Positions 51,183 to 59,696 of a DNA stretch of 64,000 nucleotides are shown here, one piece after another (the first letter of the stretch is position 1; each line of letters begins with the position of its first letter). This DNA comes from Thermosinus carboxydivorans Nor1 (GTDB lineage Bacteria > Bacillota > Negativicutes > Sporomusales > Thermosinaceae), in NCBI RefSeq assembly GCF_000169155.1, contig NZ_AAWL01000011.1, positions 28,499-92,498 of the forward strand, given 5' to 3'. Under the pieces are notes generated by a model, which worked only from the letters and a program-made list of their open reading frames with translations, had not been told where the DNA came from and ran no database searches. Both the position numbers and the translations under genes were made by a program.

Positions 51183-51242
51183 TTGTCCGGACAATATTAC
51201 GAAGACTCTATAAGAACTCGCGAAACCCGCGGCCAAAATTAG
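51183..51242 (+). CDS. Possible 19-residue small ORF
   Basis: A TTG-initiated frame (MSGQYYEDSIRTRETRGQN) sits behind a strong AAAGGGAGGG site and before a terminator. No family is recognised and translation is unproven. Confidence 0.3.
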   Translation: MSGQYYEDSIRTRETRGQN

Positions 51243-51252
51243 CGTTGCAAGA

Positions 51253-51287
51253 ACCGCCTACCAGCGGATATTGCGCTGGTAGGCGGT
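51253..51287 (+). terminator. Strong hairpin terminator
   Basis: ACCGCCTACCAGCG (51253-51266) pairs perfectly with 51274-51287, followed by ATTATTT. Confidence 0.75.
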
Positions 51288-51319
51288 ATTATTTATGGGA
51301 CCTAAGTGGCCGCCAACCC

Positions 51320-51348
51320 TTGACATTGCTACATTAGTCGTGTAAAAT
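51320..51348 (+). promoter_or_regulatory. Promoter of tRNA-Gly
   Basis: TTGACA (51320-51325), 17-bp spacer, TAAAAT (51343-51348). Confidence 0.88.
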
Positions 51349-51374
51349 AATAAGCGCTGAGAAATAGGTAACAT

Positions 51375-51450
51375 GCGGGCGTAGCTCAGTTGGTAGAGCA
51401 TCGGCTTCCCAAGCCGAGTGTCGCGGGTTCGAGTCCCGTCACCCGCTCCA
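51375..51450 (+). tRNA. tRNA-Gly(CCC)
   Basis: Cloverleaf with anticodon loop TTCCCAA (CCC) and encoded CCA. The acceptor GCGGGCG faces CACCCGC, leaving a C-A mismatch at the sixth pair. The 3' half is duplicated imperfectly at 53829-53874. Confidence 0.93.
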
Positions 51451-51460
51451 GCTAAAATCA

Positions 51461-51484
51461 AGGCCTCGCGGGTTCGCGAGGCCT
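51461..51484 (+). terminator. Terminator of tRNA-Gly
   Basis: AGGCCTCGCG (51461-51470) pairs perfectly with 51475-51484 around GGTT. Confidence 0.75.
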
Positions 51485-51790
51485 AAAAATTTGACTTTGG
51501 TGTGCAACCAGTGTGCAATGCCAAAAAAGACCGTCGTAATGACGGCTTTTTTATTTCCGTGATAGCAAAGCACCGGCTAGCTTGTCTGCTATCACAACTG
51601 CAAAATACGTCTGTCTGTGGAAAATGAAATCAAAAGGACATTTTATTTTAGCGTCTAATTTTTTTAAAAACTAGGGTAGTTATTCTGTTTTACTTTGCCC
51701 TAGCAAAGACGGTATTTTATTTCTGGCTATTTGTTTTTTTGCATGTTTTGAAAGAAGGCAGACTTTATGTTATGAGGAAGCAGGGAGAAC
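51485..51790. other. Structured stretch between tRNA-Gly and pilin genes
   Basis: Contains two GTGTGCAA direct repeats near 51500-51518, a hairpin with T-run (51523-51552, AAAAAAG...CTTTTTT), and a long inverted repeat GTGATAGCA (51559-51567) with TGCTATCAC (51587-51595). Repeats of this type occur beside tRNA-linked integrase genes, but no coding remnant is readable here. The remainder is AT-rich leader of the pilin genes. Confidence 0.4.
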
Positions 51791-52198
51791 ATGATCCTGA
51801 AAAATCAAAAGGGCTGGGTGTACATTAATGCGTTGATTGGCATGACAATTCTTGCGCTGGCTATTACCGCACTAGCTTTAAATTTTCACCAATCTACCCA
51901 AGGCACCTTATCTATTAGCAACCAAACACAAGCGACATATTTAGCGCACCAACTCTTAACTGAACTAAAAATTCATGACCACACTGGATTAGATAGGTCA
52001 AGCCCGCAATGGTTTAAAAGTGATTTTTTTGATGACCCTAATTCTAAAACTAAATTTCAGTATACTATTAAAGTTTTAGACCCAGATGAAATACCTGACG
52101 GACTGGACGCTGATGTAATACCGGTTCGGGTGACTGTACAATGGTCTGAACCAACCGGGGACAAAGTCTTGCAGATTGTAACATATTATTATAAGTAA
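51791..52198 (+). CDS. Type IV pilin-like protein (PilV/GspI-like)
   Basis: Pseudopilin of 135 residues with a degenerate prepilin signal: short basic leader MILKNQKG, then WVYINALIGMTILALAITAL, lacking the usual Glu at +5 (Asn instead). The rest resembles minor pilins (TYLAHQLLTELKIHD). Start follows AGGGAG. First of three closely packed genes (next gap 18 bp). No assembly ATPase, platform or peptidase gene is nearby. Confidence 0.75.
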   Translation: MILKNQKGWVYINALIGMTILALAITALALNFHQSTQGTLSISNQTQATYLAHQLLTELKIHDHTGLDRSSPQWFKSDFFDDPNSKTKFQYTIKVLDPDEIPDGLDADVIPVRVTVQWSEPTGDKVLQIVTYYYK

Positions 52199-52216
52199 GT
52201 ATAAGTAGGTGAAAGA

Positions 52217-52690
52217 GTGGACCAGAAAGGGTACACTTTGGTTGAACTGGTAGTCGGTATGGCCATTATGACGATAATAATGACTGGCATACTTGGGGTA
52301 TTAGGCGTTTCTGTGGCATCGTATCATTATGCGCAAAAGCGGACTTATGAAGTCCAGCAGGCTCGAATAGCCATTAACGAACTTGTTAACGATTTGCAAA
52401 AAGCGACGACGATAACCGAGCCGGCAAAAGGAGCAACAAGCAGCCGTGCTGTTTACGCTATCGGTTCCGACAATTACACAGTGGAGATTGGTACTGGCGC
52501 AAATGCCGGCTGCATTGTCCGCAACGGCAACCGCATAACTGCCAATATAGTTAAAGATATTACTTTTGAGCGAGACAGCAGTGACGGTCGCATGATGACT
52601 GTTACTGTGGTATTAAATAATCCTGAAAACAATTCAACAGGTGAATTTATGCTAAGCACAAAGGTTTTTTCGCCAAACTTAACGCGTTAG
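52217..52690 (+). CDS. Prepilin-type N-methylation protein (GspJ/PilW-like)
   Basis: Pseudopilin of 157 residues with a canonical class III signal, MDQKG-YTLVELVVGMAIM, including Glu at +5, so prepilin peptidase should process it. The body continues as minor pilin (YEVQQARIAINELVNDLQKA). GTG start at 52217 with TAGGTGAAAG. Probably forms a tip or minor subunit with the flanking proteins. Confidence 0.85.
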   Translation: MDQKGYTLVELVVGMAIMTIIMTGILGVLGVSVASYHYAQKRTYEVQQARIAINELVNDLQKATTITEPAKGATSSRAVYAIGSDNYTVEIGTGANAGCIVRNGNRITANIVKDITFERDSSDGRMMTVTVVLNNPENNSTGEFMLSTKVFSPNLTR

Positions 52691-52700
52691 AGGTGTAGCT

Positions 52701-53780
52701 ATGCTTAACCAGAAAGGCTCTGCGGCAATTATGGCCATCGGAGTAATGATTGTTTTAGGCCTTTTCGCCGTTGCCATCCTGCCAATGGTAACAAATGAAG
52801 TAAAATTTAGCAAGATTAATAGCGATGCAATCGAGGCGCAGTTTGCAGCGGAAGCCGGTGCCAAAAGGGCAATAAGCGCGTTTAACAAGCAGGCAACGGA
52901 CTGGAGCTGGTTGAACTCCACACAAAACCTCATAAAAAATGTTTCAAATAAAACATATGTTGTGACTGTAAACCCTGTTCCTGTGGGCAGTCCTTCGCCA
53001 GGGACTTATACTGTTGTGTCCATAGGTACAGTGAACGGAGTAAGCCGGAAAGTTGCCGTTGAAGTCACGGTTTCGGGCGGCGGAAAACTCAATGACGGTC
53101 AAGGTGCTAACTCTTTGATATTTGATAAAGCAATTTTTGCCGGTGCCAATCTGTCATTAGATCAACATGCTAATATAACTGGTTCAATTGCGGCTAATGG
53201 GACAATTTTTGTTGATAAACATAGTACCATAACAGGCAACAAAGAAGAAAATGCGGGCATATCACCCTTGCCTAGTTATGGTTCTGGCGGCAAGTTTGAC
53301 CCGGCGCTATATAACAAGGGCGCGGCGTTTCCCTGGCCGTCAGGGGGGAAATATACGCTCAGCCAGCCGCTTTATTATGTAAGCGATAACCTGACAATTA
53401 ATAAAAATACATTGCTTGATGTCACTACCGCAAATGGCACGACTATTATCTATGTGAAAGGCAATGTTGTAATTGACCAAAATGTCGACATTGCCAGCGG
53501 TGACAATATACTTCTAATTGCTGCTGGCAGTGTGGCAATAAGCCAAAACTTGAATAAAAACAATTCTTCTTACGGCAACCTGGTTATTGTTGCCCAAGGT
53601 AACAATAACGCCGATAAAGCAGTTTTAATAGAGCAAAACACCAACATAACGGGTGGAGTATATGCAAATGGTTCTATTGCGATTGCCCAAAACGCAGACA
53701 TTGCTTATTCGCAGGAGGTAATTAACGCTTTCACACTGCCGGGTTCAGGTACAGGCGGCGTAAGCGTTACGTGGCAATAA
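52701..53780 (+). CDS. PilX/GspK-like protein with repetitive beta domain
   Basis: Protein of 359 residues with a pilin-like N-terminus (MLNQKGSAAIMAIGVMIVLGL and FAAEAGAKRAI). The C-terminal part (about 140-350) is made of repeated beta strands with periodic Asn/Asp/Gly (NLSLDQHANITG, NVVIDQNVDIASG, AVLIEQNTNITG), suggesting a beta-solenoid like that of DUF7305/polymer-forming proteins. Follows the previous gene by 10 bp. Confidence 0.78.
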   Translation: MLNQKGSAAIMAIGVMIVLGLFAVAILPMVTNEVKFSKINSDAIEAQFAAEAGAKRAISAFNKQATDWSWLNSTQNLIKNVSNKTYVVTVNPVPVGSPSPGTYTVVSIGTVNGVSRKVAVEVTVSGGGKLNDGQGANSLIFDKAIFAGANLSLDQHANITGSIAANGTIFVDKHSTITGNKEENAGISPLPSYGSGGKFDPALYNKGAAFPWPSGGKYTLSQPLYYVSDNLTINKNTLLDVTTANGTTIIYVKGNVVIDQNVDIASGDNILLIAAGSVAISQNLNKNNSSYGNLVIVAQGNNNADKAVLIEQNTNITGGVYANGSIAIAQNADIAYSQEVINAFTLPGSGTGGVSVTWQ

Positions 53781-53828
53781 ATCAAACTGACGGGGTATGG
53801 TTTTGGTTATGGCAGTTACTCCTCGCGC

Positions 53829-53874
53829 TCGAATTTTCAAGCCGACTGGAGCGGGTTCGAGCCCCGTCACCCGC
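53829..53874 (+). pseudogene. Partial tRNA-Gly copy (3' half)
   Basis: This stretch aligns without gaps to bases 51401-51446 of tRNA-Gly, from the anticodon arm to the acceptor 3' strand. Eight of 46 positions differ, and the last 24 bases differ at only one. It lacks the 5' half and CCA. Such fragments are typical att-site duplications left by tRNA-targeting elements. Confidence 0.7.
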
Positions 53875-53886
53875 CCGGTCGTAGAT

Positions 53887-53926
53887 AATGCTGGGGCGGA
53901 AAGTATTCCGCCCCAGCATTTTTTTA
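53887..53926 (+). terminator. Rho-independent terminator
   Basis: A perfect 15-bp stem (53887-53901 with 53906-53920) around AGTA, with a T-run to 53926. Confidence 0.88.
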
Positions 53927-54002
53927 TCAGCGCTCAGCTTCTGTACCTGGCAGGATATAACCTGCTTGCCAAGAATTGTGTGTCGGCACAAAATTATTTT
54001 TT

Positions 54003-55028
54003 CTAGACGAAATACTCCGTCTTTGCCGCAGGAAAATAGGCGGCTACCTGACGCTGCATGAAGGTTTTTATGGCCTGCATAACCTCAGCAGTATACACAT
54101 ACTTGCCATACCCAAACTGGCCGAATTTAAACTTGCGGGTTTCTTCATTGAGAGGCAGGGTGGTATGGGGAAATATATCCAGGACATTGGCTTTGGCCCG
54201 GGTGGTAAAACGGTGGCTGATAAACTCAAACGTAACGCCTTTCCGGGCGTCAAGGGGCAGCTGGGCGTCAAGGGCAGAAAACATTGCCTGATAATCCTCT
54301 TCCCAGCCCGGATAAACGAAGATCGGCGCAACAATAAACCCTAGCGGGTAGCCGGCCCGGGCGACCTTCGCCGCCGCTTCTACCCTTTCGGCCATTGAGG
54401 CCGTGCGGTGTTCATAGCGGTCAATAATGGTCGCCGCATTAAGGCTGAATCTAAAGCGCGTGTGCCCGTTATGTTGGGCATCTAACAGTGATTCGACCTG
54501 GCTGTATTTGGTAACAAAACGAAACCGCCCTAACTCCTGCCGGCCGAAAAACTCAATCGTCCGCTTAAGGGCTCCGGTAAGGTATTCCGTCGGGATAGGG
54601 TCGGAGGTGGCTGACCCCTCAAAAACGGTAATTTCCGGCGCCCGTTCGTTAATATACGCCTGCGCCTGATCGAGGATTTCCTCGATATTGACGTAAACGC
54701 GCAAGTACGGCTTTTTGCCCAGCGTCGTGGCAAGATAACAATATTCGCACATGCCGGGGCAACTGGTCGCCAGGGGGAGCTGATAGTGGGCCGAAGGCTT
54801 GCAGGTGGCGAAGCTGCCGTTTTTCCTGACGCCGACAACCAACGTTTCCTTGGCCTCTCGGTAGCCCTCGCTGGCCGTCTTGCCGGGGATGCCCGTTACG
54901 CGGTTATGCGACGCCGTCATACGCACCTCAATGTCTTTTTGCCGGAAAAAGTCATATAACCGGCGTCCCAGACTATAGTCGAGCGCCTTAGGTTCAAAAA
55001 AAACTCGCTTGGGGAGGAAAGGCTCCAA
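54003..55028 (-). CDS. splB: Spore photoproduct lyase
   Basis: Radical SAM repair enzyme of 341 residues that reverses the 5-thyminyl-5,6-dihydrothymine lesion during spore germination. The cluster motif CPGMCEYCYL and the segments FEGSATSDPIPTEYLTG, TRFRFSLNA and GYPLGFIVAPI are diagnostic. A TTG start at 55028 is proposed because AAAGGAG lies 8 bases upstream of it; the ATG at 55049 would place that site inside the gene. Downstream of yitT on the same strand. Confidence 0.92.
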   Translation of the reverse strand: MEPFLPKRVFFEPKALDYSLGRRLYDFFRQKDIEVRMTASHNRVTGIPGKTASEGYREAKETLVVGVRKNGSFATCKPSAHYQLPLATSCPGMCEYCYLATTLGKKPYLRVYVNIEEILDQAQAYINERAPEITVFEGSATSDPIPTEYLTGALKRTIEFFGRQELGRFRFVTKYSQVESLLDAQHNGHTRFRFSLNAATIIDRYEHRTASMAERVEAAAKVARAGYPLGFIVAPIFVYPGWEEDYQAMFSALDAQLPLDARKGVTFEFISHRFTTRAKANVLDIFPHTTLPLNEETRKFKFGQFGYGKYVYTAEVMQAIKTFMQRQVAAYFPAAKTEYFV

Positions 55029-55140
55029 GAGGCAGTCTCCTTTCAGCACAATGGTTTTTCATAGTATGCGCTGGCTGCGGTAAATCTTGCGCTCCGCTCA
55101 TACTACCTTGCCGCGAATAGAAGGAGCCGCGTTAAGATGC

Positions 55141-55998
55141 TTAATGGATGGCCTTCTTTTTAAATCGCCCGCCCATCACTTCGTGGACCTCATGAATGGT
55201 GACGAAAGCATCTTCGTCGATTTCATCGATGATTGATTTTAACTTTGATATTTCCAGCCTGGTTATTACCGAGTACAGCACATTTTTGGCTTCGCCGGAA
55301 TAAGCGCCCCGGCCGTGGAGAAAGGTCACACCCCGACCCAGCCGGGTCATTAATACTTCCGCTATTTCTTGCGCTTTATCCGAGACAATAATAACGCCTT
55401 TCGATTCATCGAGACCCTCGATAGTGATATCAATCAGCTTAAACGCCACAAAGTAAGCTACCATTGAATACATTGCCCGATCCCAGGAAAACACCAGTCC
55501 GGCGCTGCCCAAAATAAACACATTAAAAAACATGATAATCTCGCCAACAGAAAAGCCGGTGCGCTTGTCTAAAATAATGGCGATGATTTCCGTACCGTCG
55601 AGCGAACCGCCATAGCGGATGATTAGTCCCACGCCAATGCCCAGGATGATGCCGCCGAATACGGAGGCGAGAAACAAGTCTTGCGTTAATCCTGGGATGG
55701 GTCGTAACACTGTTACCCAAAAGGACAGCGAGCAAATGGCAAACATTGTTGAAAATGCAAACGTCCTGCCAATCTGTATGTATCCGATATATAAAAACGG
55801 TAAATTAAAAAGAATGATAAACAAACTCAGCGGCATTTGCGTCAAGTGGCTGGCCATTATCGAGATGCCAATAATGCCACCGTCAATTATTTGGTTGGGG
55901 ATCAAAAAGATTTCCAGACCAATAGCGGCAATAATGGCGCCGATAAATAATAATACATACTTTGTTATTGTCCTCTTTGCCGTGCTGCGCTTAGACAT
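55141..55998 (-). CDS. YitT family membrane protein
   Basis: Membrane protein of 285 residues with five or six hydrophobic segments (DUF161: ADGT-type GGSLDGTEIIAIIL motif) and a C-terminal soluble DUF2179 domain (GVTFLHGRGAYSG, VLYSVITRLEISKLKSII). Function is not established for the family. GGAGGAAAAA precedes the ATG. It lies 112 bp upstream of splB on the same strand and may share its transcript. Confidence 0.88.
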   Translation of the reverse strand: MSKRSTAKRTITKYVLLFIGAIIAAIGLEIFLIPNQIIDGGIIGISIMASHLTQMPLSLFIILFNLPFLYIGYIQIGRTFAFSTMFAICSLSFWVTVLRPIPGLTQDLFLASVFGGIILGIGVGLIIRYGGSLDGTEIIAIILDKRTGFSVGEIIMFFNVFILGSAGLVFSWDRAMYSMVAYFVAFKLIDITIEGLDESKGVIIVSDKAQEIAEVLMTRLGRGVTFLHGRGAYSGEAKNVLYSVITRLEISKLKSIIDEIDEDAFVTIHEVHEVMGGRFKKKAIH

Positions 55999-56029
55999 TG
56001 TTTTTCCTCCAGTCTACTCCAAAAACTCT

Positions 56030-56245
56030 ACACCTGTTTTCATTCTTTGTTGGTATCGTGCTAACGACATGGGGGGTCTACCCTGGAAAGCGTAAAACCG
56101 CGAAGGCCGCGAAGAACGCGAAGGGTTACGCGCGCGACAGTTGTCGCGGGAGGTGATATTTTATAGAACCGCAGAGGACGCGGAGAAAATTTTTTATTCA
56201 ATTCTTCGCGCGATGAATATCGCGCCTCTGTGCCCTCCCTTTGTG
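56030..56245. repeat. Dispersed composite inverted-repeat element, copy 2
   Basis: Second copy of the element at 40-206: the block at 56041-56082 is nearly identical, and the terminal hairpin (GCGCGAT...ATCGCGC with purine-rich outer arms) is conserved. This copy contains an extra segment with GCGCGACAGTTGTCGCG. The rest of 56246-56395 shows no supported feature. Confidence 0.6.
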
Positions 56246-56395
56246 GTGCTGGCTTTGAAGGCATGATTATCTTTGCGCGTTGTTCTGTGATGACTCTCTT
56301 TTCGTATTTTGAGAAAGTCCCGGCCGTTTCCTTCTTTCTTTAATTATTATGATTGCATATGTTTCCAACCAGGTATATTTGTCTAACGAATGACG

Positions 56396-56424
56396 TTGTG
56401 TCCCTTCCAATTCTTTGTTATACT
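56396..56424 (+). promoter_or_regulatory. Probable promoter of citXG
   Basis: TTGTGT (56396-56401), 17-bp spacer, TATACT (56419-56424); a small dyad GTTGG...CCAAC follows. Confidence 0.5.
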
Positions 56425-56486
56425 GTTGGCGGCAAAACCAACAAATATTTTGATGCAGCGGTTTTTGCATCCTTTATGGGGGTAGC

Positions 56487-57878
56487 ATGTTGGCAGACCA
56501 GCTTGTTTTATCAGATATTCTCACCGCCAAAGAGCAGCGCCGCTCTCGCCAGGAAGCGCTGCGCGCAGAGTACGGCACGCCTATAATCAGTATTACGGTC
56601 AATATTCCCGGTCCGGTCAAGGACCGGCCGGAAGTGCGCCGCCTGTGCGACTACGCGGTCGCCGCTGTCCGGCGGCGGTGCGATGTGCTGGCGGTCAGCC
56701 GGCTTAACTTGGTCACCGGGCCGGAGGCACTGATTGCCCTGCGCGGTGACGCTCACGCCATTAAGGATGTCTGCATAGCGATCGAAGAAGAGGAACCGTT
56801 TGGCCGCCTGCTGGATCTCGATGTATTTACCGCCGCCGGACAGCTCGTGTCCCGTCAGGATGCGGGAAAGGCGCGCCAATGTTTTGTCTGCAGCCGTCCG
56901 GCGGTGCTATGCATGCGCGAGCGGCGCCATTCGCCGGCGGAACTGGCGGCGGCGGTGGACGAGCTGTTAATCCGGTTTGTCGCCTACGAGACACGGGCGG
57001 TCAGTCCCCGGGCTGAAAAGATCGGGGCGCTGGCCGTAGAGGCGATGTTGTATGAAGTGGCCTGCACGCCGGCGCCGGGTCTGGTAGACAGAAACAACGC
57101 CGGCGCGCACCGGGATATGGATTTTTTCACCTTTATGGCCAGTACGGCCGCGCTTAGCTTGACGATGGCTCGCTGCGCCGAAGCGGGCCTGCGCCATGGC
57201 GGATCTTTACCGGAGCTACTACCTGTACTGCGGCGCATTGGTCGGGAAGGTGAACAATCGATGCTGACGGCCACGCGCGGCGTTAATACGCAAAAAGGCC
57301 TACTGTTTTCCCTGGGGATTGTTGTTGCCGCTGCCGGCTGGCTAGTTCAGCGACGGCAGCCGGTAGCGCCCGCTGCCGTCCTGGCAGCGGCGGCCGAAAT
57401 GGTGGACGGCATTGTCGCGCGGGAACTAGGGAGTGTGGCGGCCAAGCCGGCGGCGAAGCTAACGGCCGGTGAACGGCTGTATCGTGACTATGGCATTACC
57501 GGCATTCGCGGCGAAATGGAGCGGGGCTTGCCGGCCGTGCGCGATTACGGGCTTCCTGCGCTAAGGCAGGCGCTGGCGGCGGGGCTAAGCGTTAACGATG
57601 CGCTGGTTGAAACCTTGATGGTGCTTATGGCCCATGTTGAGGATACAACAGTGATGAACCGGCATAACCCCGATATCTTGCGGCAGTGGCTGCGGCCGCG
57701 GGTGACGGCCTTTCTGGCCGCCGGCGGCATGTACGCGGCTGATGGCCGGGCGCGGGTCGCGGCGCTTGACGAGGAATTTATTGCCCATAACGTTAGCCCT
57801 GGCGGCGCTGCCGATCTGCTAGCCGTTACCTGGTTCCTCCACCGCCTGGAAGAGGTTGGGCGATCTCTTGACGAATGA
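56487..57878 (+). CDS. CitX-CitG fusion: apo-citrate-lyase nucleotidyltransferase / triphosphoribosyl-dephospho-CoA synthase
   Basis: Two-domain enzyme of 463 residues. Residues 1-165 match CitX, which attaches the prosthetic group to the acyl-carrier subunit (SITVNIPGPVKDRPEVRRLC, GRLLDLDVF). Residues 180-455 match CitG (EVACTPAPGLVDRNNAGAHRDMD, GVNTQKGLLFSLG, VEDTTVMNRHN), which makes the group from ATP and dephospho-CoA. No lyase subunit genes (citCDEF) are adjacent. GGGGGT precedes the ATG. Confidence 0.9.
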   Translation: MLADQLVLSDILTAKEQRRSRQEALRAEYGTPIISITVNIPGPVKDRPEVRRLCDYAVAAVRRRCDVLAVSRLNLVTGPEALIALRGDAHAIKDVCIAIEEEEPFGRLLDLDVFTAAGQLVSRQDAGKARQCFVCSRPAVLCMRERRHSPAELAAAVDELLIRFVAYETRAVSPRAEKIGALAVEAMLYEVACTPAPGLVDRNNAGAHRDMDFFTFMASTAALSLTMARCAEAGLRHGGSLPELLPVLRRIGREGEQSMLTATRGVNTQKGLLFSLGIVVAAAGWLVQRRQPVAPAAVLAAAAEMVDGIVARELGSVAAKPAAKLTAGERLYRDYGITGIRGEMERGLPAVRDYGLPALRQALAAGLSVNDALVETLMVLMAHVEDTTVMNRHNPDILRQWLRPRVTAFLAAGGMYAADGRARVAALDEEFIAHNVSPGGAADLLAVTWFLHRLEEVGRSLDE

Positions 57879-57938
57879 TTGGTTTTAGCATAAAGTGGTT
57901 GTAATGGAAGAACAACTTGTTTGGCGAGGAGGGGGCCA

Positions 57939-59183
57939 ATGCAGTTTAACATTCATCCTGTTAATCTTATCCGGGCCCTGTCGCTGGCGCTGGAACTGTC
58001 TGCCGGCGGCTTATCCCGTCACCACTGGCGGACGGCATATATTGCCAATTGTTTGGCTGAGCATATCGGCCTTGACGGAATGCAGCGGTTAATTTTAGTT
58101 TACGCGACGCTGCTCCATGACTTGGGCGCTGCGTCCAGTTGGGAGGAAAGGCTTCGCCTGCCTTCAATGCTGACCGGTGCCGGCGGTAACATCTATGCCC
58201 ACGCCGAAGCCGGTTATGAACTATTGAAAGACTCGGTTCAGCTGGGTATGGTGGCTGAGCCGATTCGCCGCCACCATGATTACTGGGACGGGTCGAGCCC
58301 TTCCGGGTTAGCCGGTGAGGACATTCCGCTTATTTCCCGAATTATTAATCTTGCCGACCGGGTAGAAGTCCTCTTGCACGAGGACGATTTTATCCTAAAC
58401 CAGCGTCCCGCTGTTTTGGCCGCTATCAGCAGCCAGAGCGGCAGCTGTTTTGATCCCGAATTGGTGCGTGCTTTTCACGATTTTAGCTCGAAAGAAAGCT
58501 TTTGGTTTGACCTGGTTAATCGGAATCATTACCAAAACTTCTTCCGGGATATTGACGACTATGGCCGCATGCGGTTCACCATCGACGACGTAATTAATGT
58601 GGCCGAGGTTTTTGCCACCATCATTGACCGTACCAGCCGCTTCACGGGCGCTCACTCCCGCTGTGTGGCCCTTGTGGCCTCTTTTCTGGCCGAGCTCAAA
58701 GGCTACAGCGCCGACGAAGTAAAAGCTATGCGCATCGCCGGCTTGTTTCACGACCTTGGGAAGCTGGCCATCCCCAACGCCATTCTGGAGAAGCGGGGCA
58801 AACTGTCAGAGCTGGAATTTGCCATCATCAAGCAGCATACCTATTATACCTACCGGATTTTAGAGCAAATCGACGGCTTCGCTACCATCGCCGAATGGGC
58901 GGCCTATCATCACGAGACGCTGGACGGGACGGGGTATCCTTTCCGCATTGATGGGAAAAAACTGGGCCTCGGATCCCGCATTATGGCGGTGGCCGATGTG
59001 TTTACTGCCCTGAGCGAAATCCGTCCTTACCGCGAGCCCTTGCCATATCAAAAAGTAGAGAGTATTATGCGCGGTATGGTCAATAGCCGCAAACTGGATG
59101 CGAAAATCACAGCTGAACTTTTCGATAACGGAAGGCAATTGTACGATCTTATCCAAAGTATGTCCAGCGCCTATAAGCCATGA
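57939..59183 (+). CDS. Tandem HD / HD-GYP phosphodiesterase-like protein
   Basis: Cytoplasmic protein of 414 residues with two HD-type modules. The first (about 30-180) has HDLGAAS and a diverged HHDYWDGSSPSG, so its GYP part is altered. The second (about 215-390) has HDLGKLAIP and HHETLDGTGYP, a complete HD-GYP set. Cyclic-di-GMP hydrolysis by the second module is likely and the first may be regulatory. GAGGAGGGGG precedes the ATG at 57939. Confidence 0.85.
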   Translation: MQFNIHPVNLIRALSLALELSAGGLSRHHWRTAYIANCLAEHIGLDGMQRLILVYATLLHDLGAASSWEERLRLPSMLTGAGGNIYAHAEAGYELLKDSVQLGMVAEPIRRHHDYWDGSSPSGLAGEDIPLISRIINLADRVEVLLHEDDFILNQRPAVLAAISSQSGSCFDPELVRAFHDFSSKESFWFDLVNRNHYQNFFRDIDDYGRMRFTIDDVINVAEVFATIIDRTSRFTGAHSRCVALVASFLAELKGYSADEVKAMRIAGLFHDLGKLAIPNAILEKRGKLSELEFAIIKQHTYYTYRILEQIDGFATIAEWAAYHHETLDGTGYPFRIDGKKLGLGSRIMAVADVFTALSEIRPYREPLPYQKVESIMRGMVNSRKLDAKITAELFDNGRQLYDLIQSMSSAYKP

Positions 59184-59236
59184 AGTAAAAGACCGCGTCC
59201 TGGCAAAAGAAGCAAATATTGCTTGGACCAGAAGTG

Positions 59237-59265
59237 TTGACTTTTTCCGCTTTCGACGTTAAAAT
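59237..59265 (+). promoter_or_regulatory. Promoter of tRNA-Thr
   Basis: TTGACT (59237-59242), 17-bp spacer, TAAAAT (59260-59265). Confidence 0.85.
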
Positions 59266-59281
59266 ATATAACGTGAAAAAT

Positions 59282-59357
59282 GCCGATATAGCTCAGCTGG
59301 TAGAGCAGCGCATTCGTAATGCGCGGGTCGCAGGTTCGAATCCTGTTATCGGCTCCA
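59282..59357 (+). tRNA. tRNA-Thr(CGT)
   Basis: Complete cloverleaf: acceptor GCCGATA pairs with TATCGGC, anticodon loop TTCGTAA gives CGU, CCA encoded. Confidence 0.97.
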
Positions 59358-59367
59358 GTAAAAACAA

Positions 59368-59389
59368 GGGCTGGCAGATTTGCCAGCCC
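59368..59389 (+). terminator. Terminator of tRNA-Thr
   Basis: GGGCTGGCA (59368-59376) pairs with TGCCAGCCC (59381-59389), followed by ATAATTTTTG. Confidence 0.85.
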
Positions 59390-59426
59390 ATAATTTTTGT
59401 TTTTGCGTCAAAGTTTGCGTCAATGA

Positions 59427-59623
59427 CTATTTTGCGTCAATAATGCTGTACAGTTTTTGTTGTCTTTGCTTCATAGCTTTTATCTGTGAAATAGATACGC
59501 TATGCATGTAGTTTTCGGTCAAAACTTTAGGCGAGGCATGTCCTGTCAGAGCTTGGATTGTAGCTGCGGTCTTGGGTGTAATTAATAAATAAGCTTGGCT
59601 GCTCTGTCCTACGGGCTGGGGCG
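59427..59623 (-). pseudogene. Tyrosine-integrase C-terminal remnant
   Basis: The minus strand reads ...TIQALTGHASPKVLTENYMH... and ends SIIDAK-stop. This is the GHxS...Y box of a phage-type integrase with the nucleophilic Tyr, but the frame closes after about 65 codons upstream. It lies just after tRNA-Thr. Three TTTGCGTCAA repeats (59402, 59414, 59431), one of them inside the last codons, may be former recombinase-binding sites. Confidence 0.65.
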
Positions 59624-59696
59624 CTTTTTTAGTTTATGGCAGACAGCTAGTGTTTTACATATAATAGAATTAAGAAGCAACATGGGAGGCATCCTT

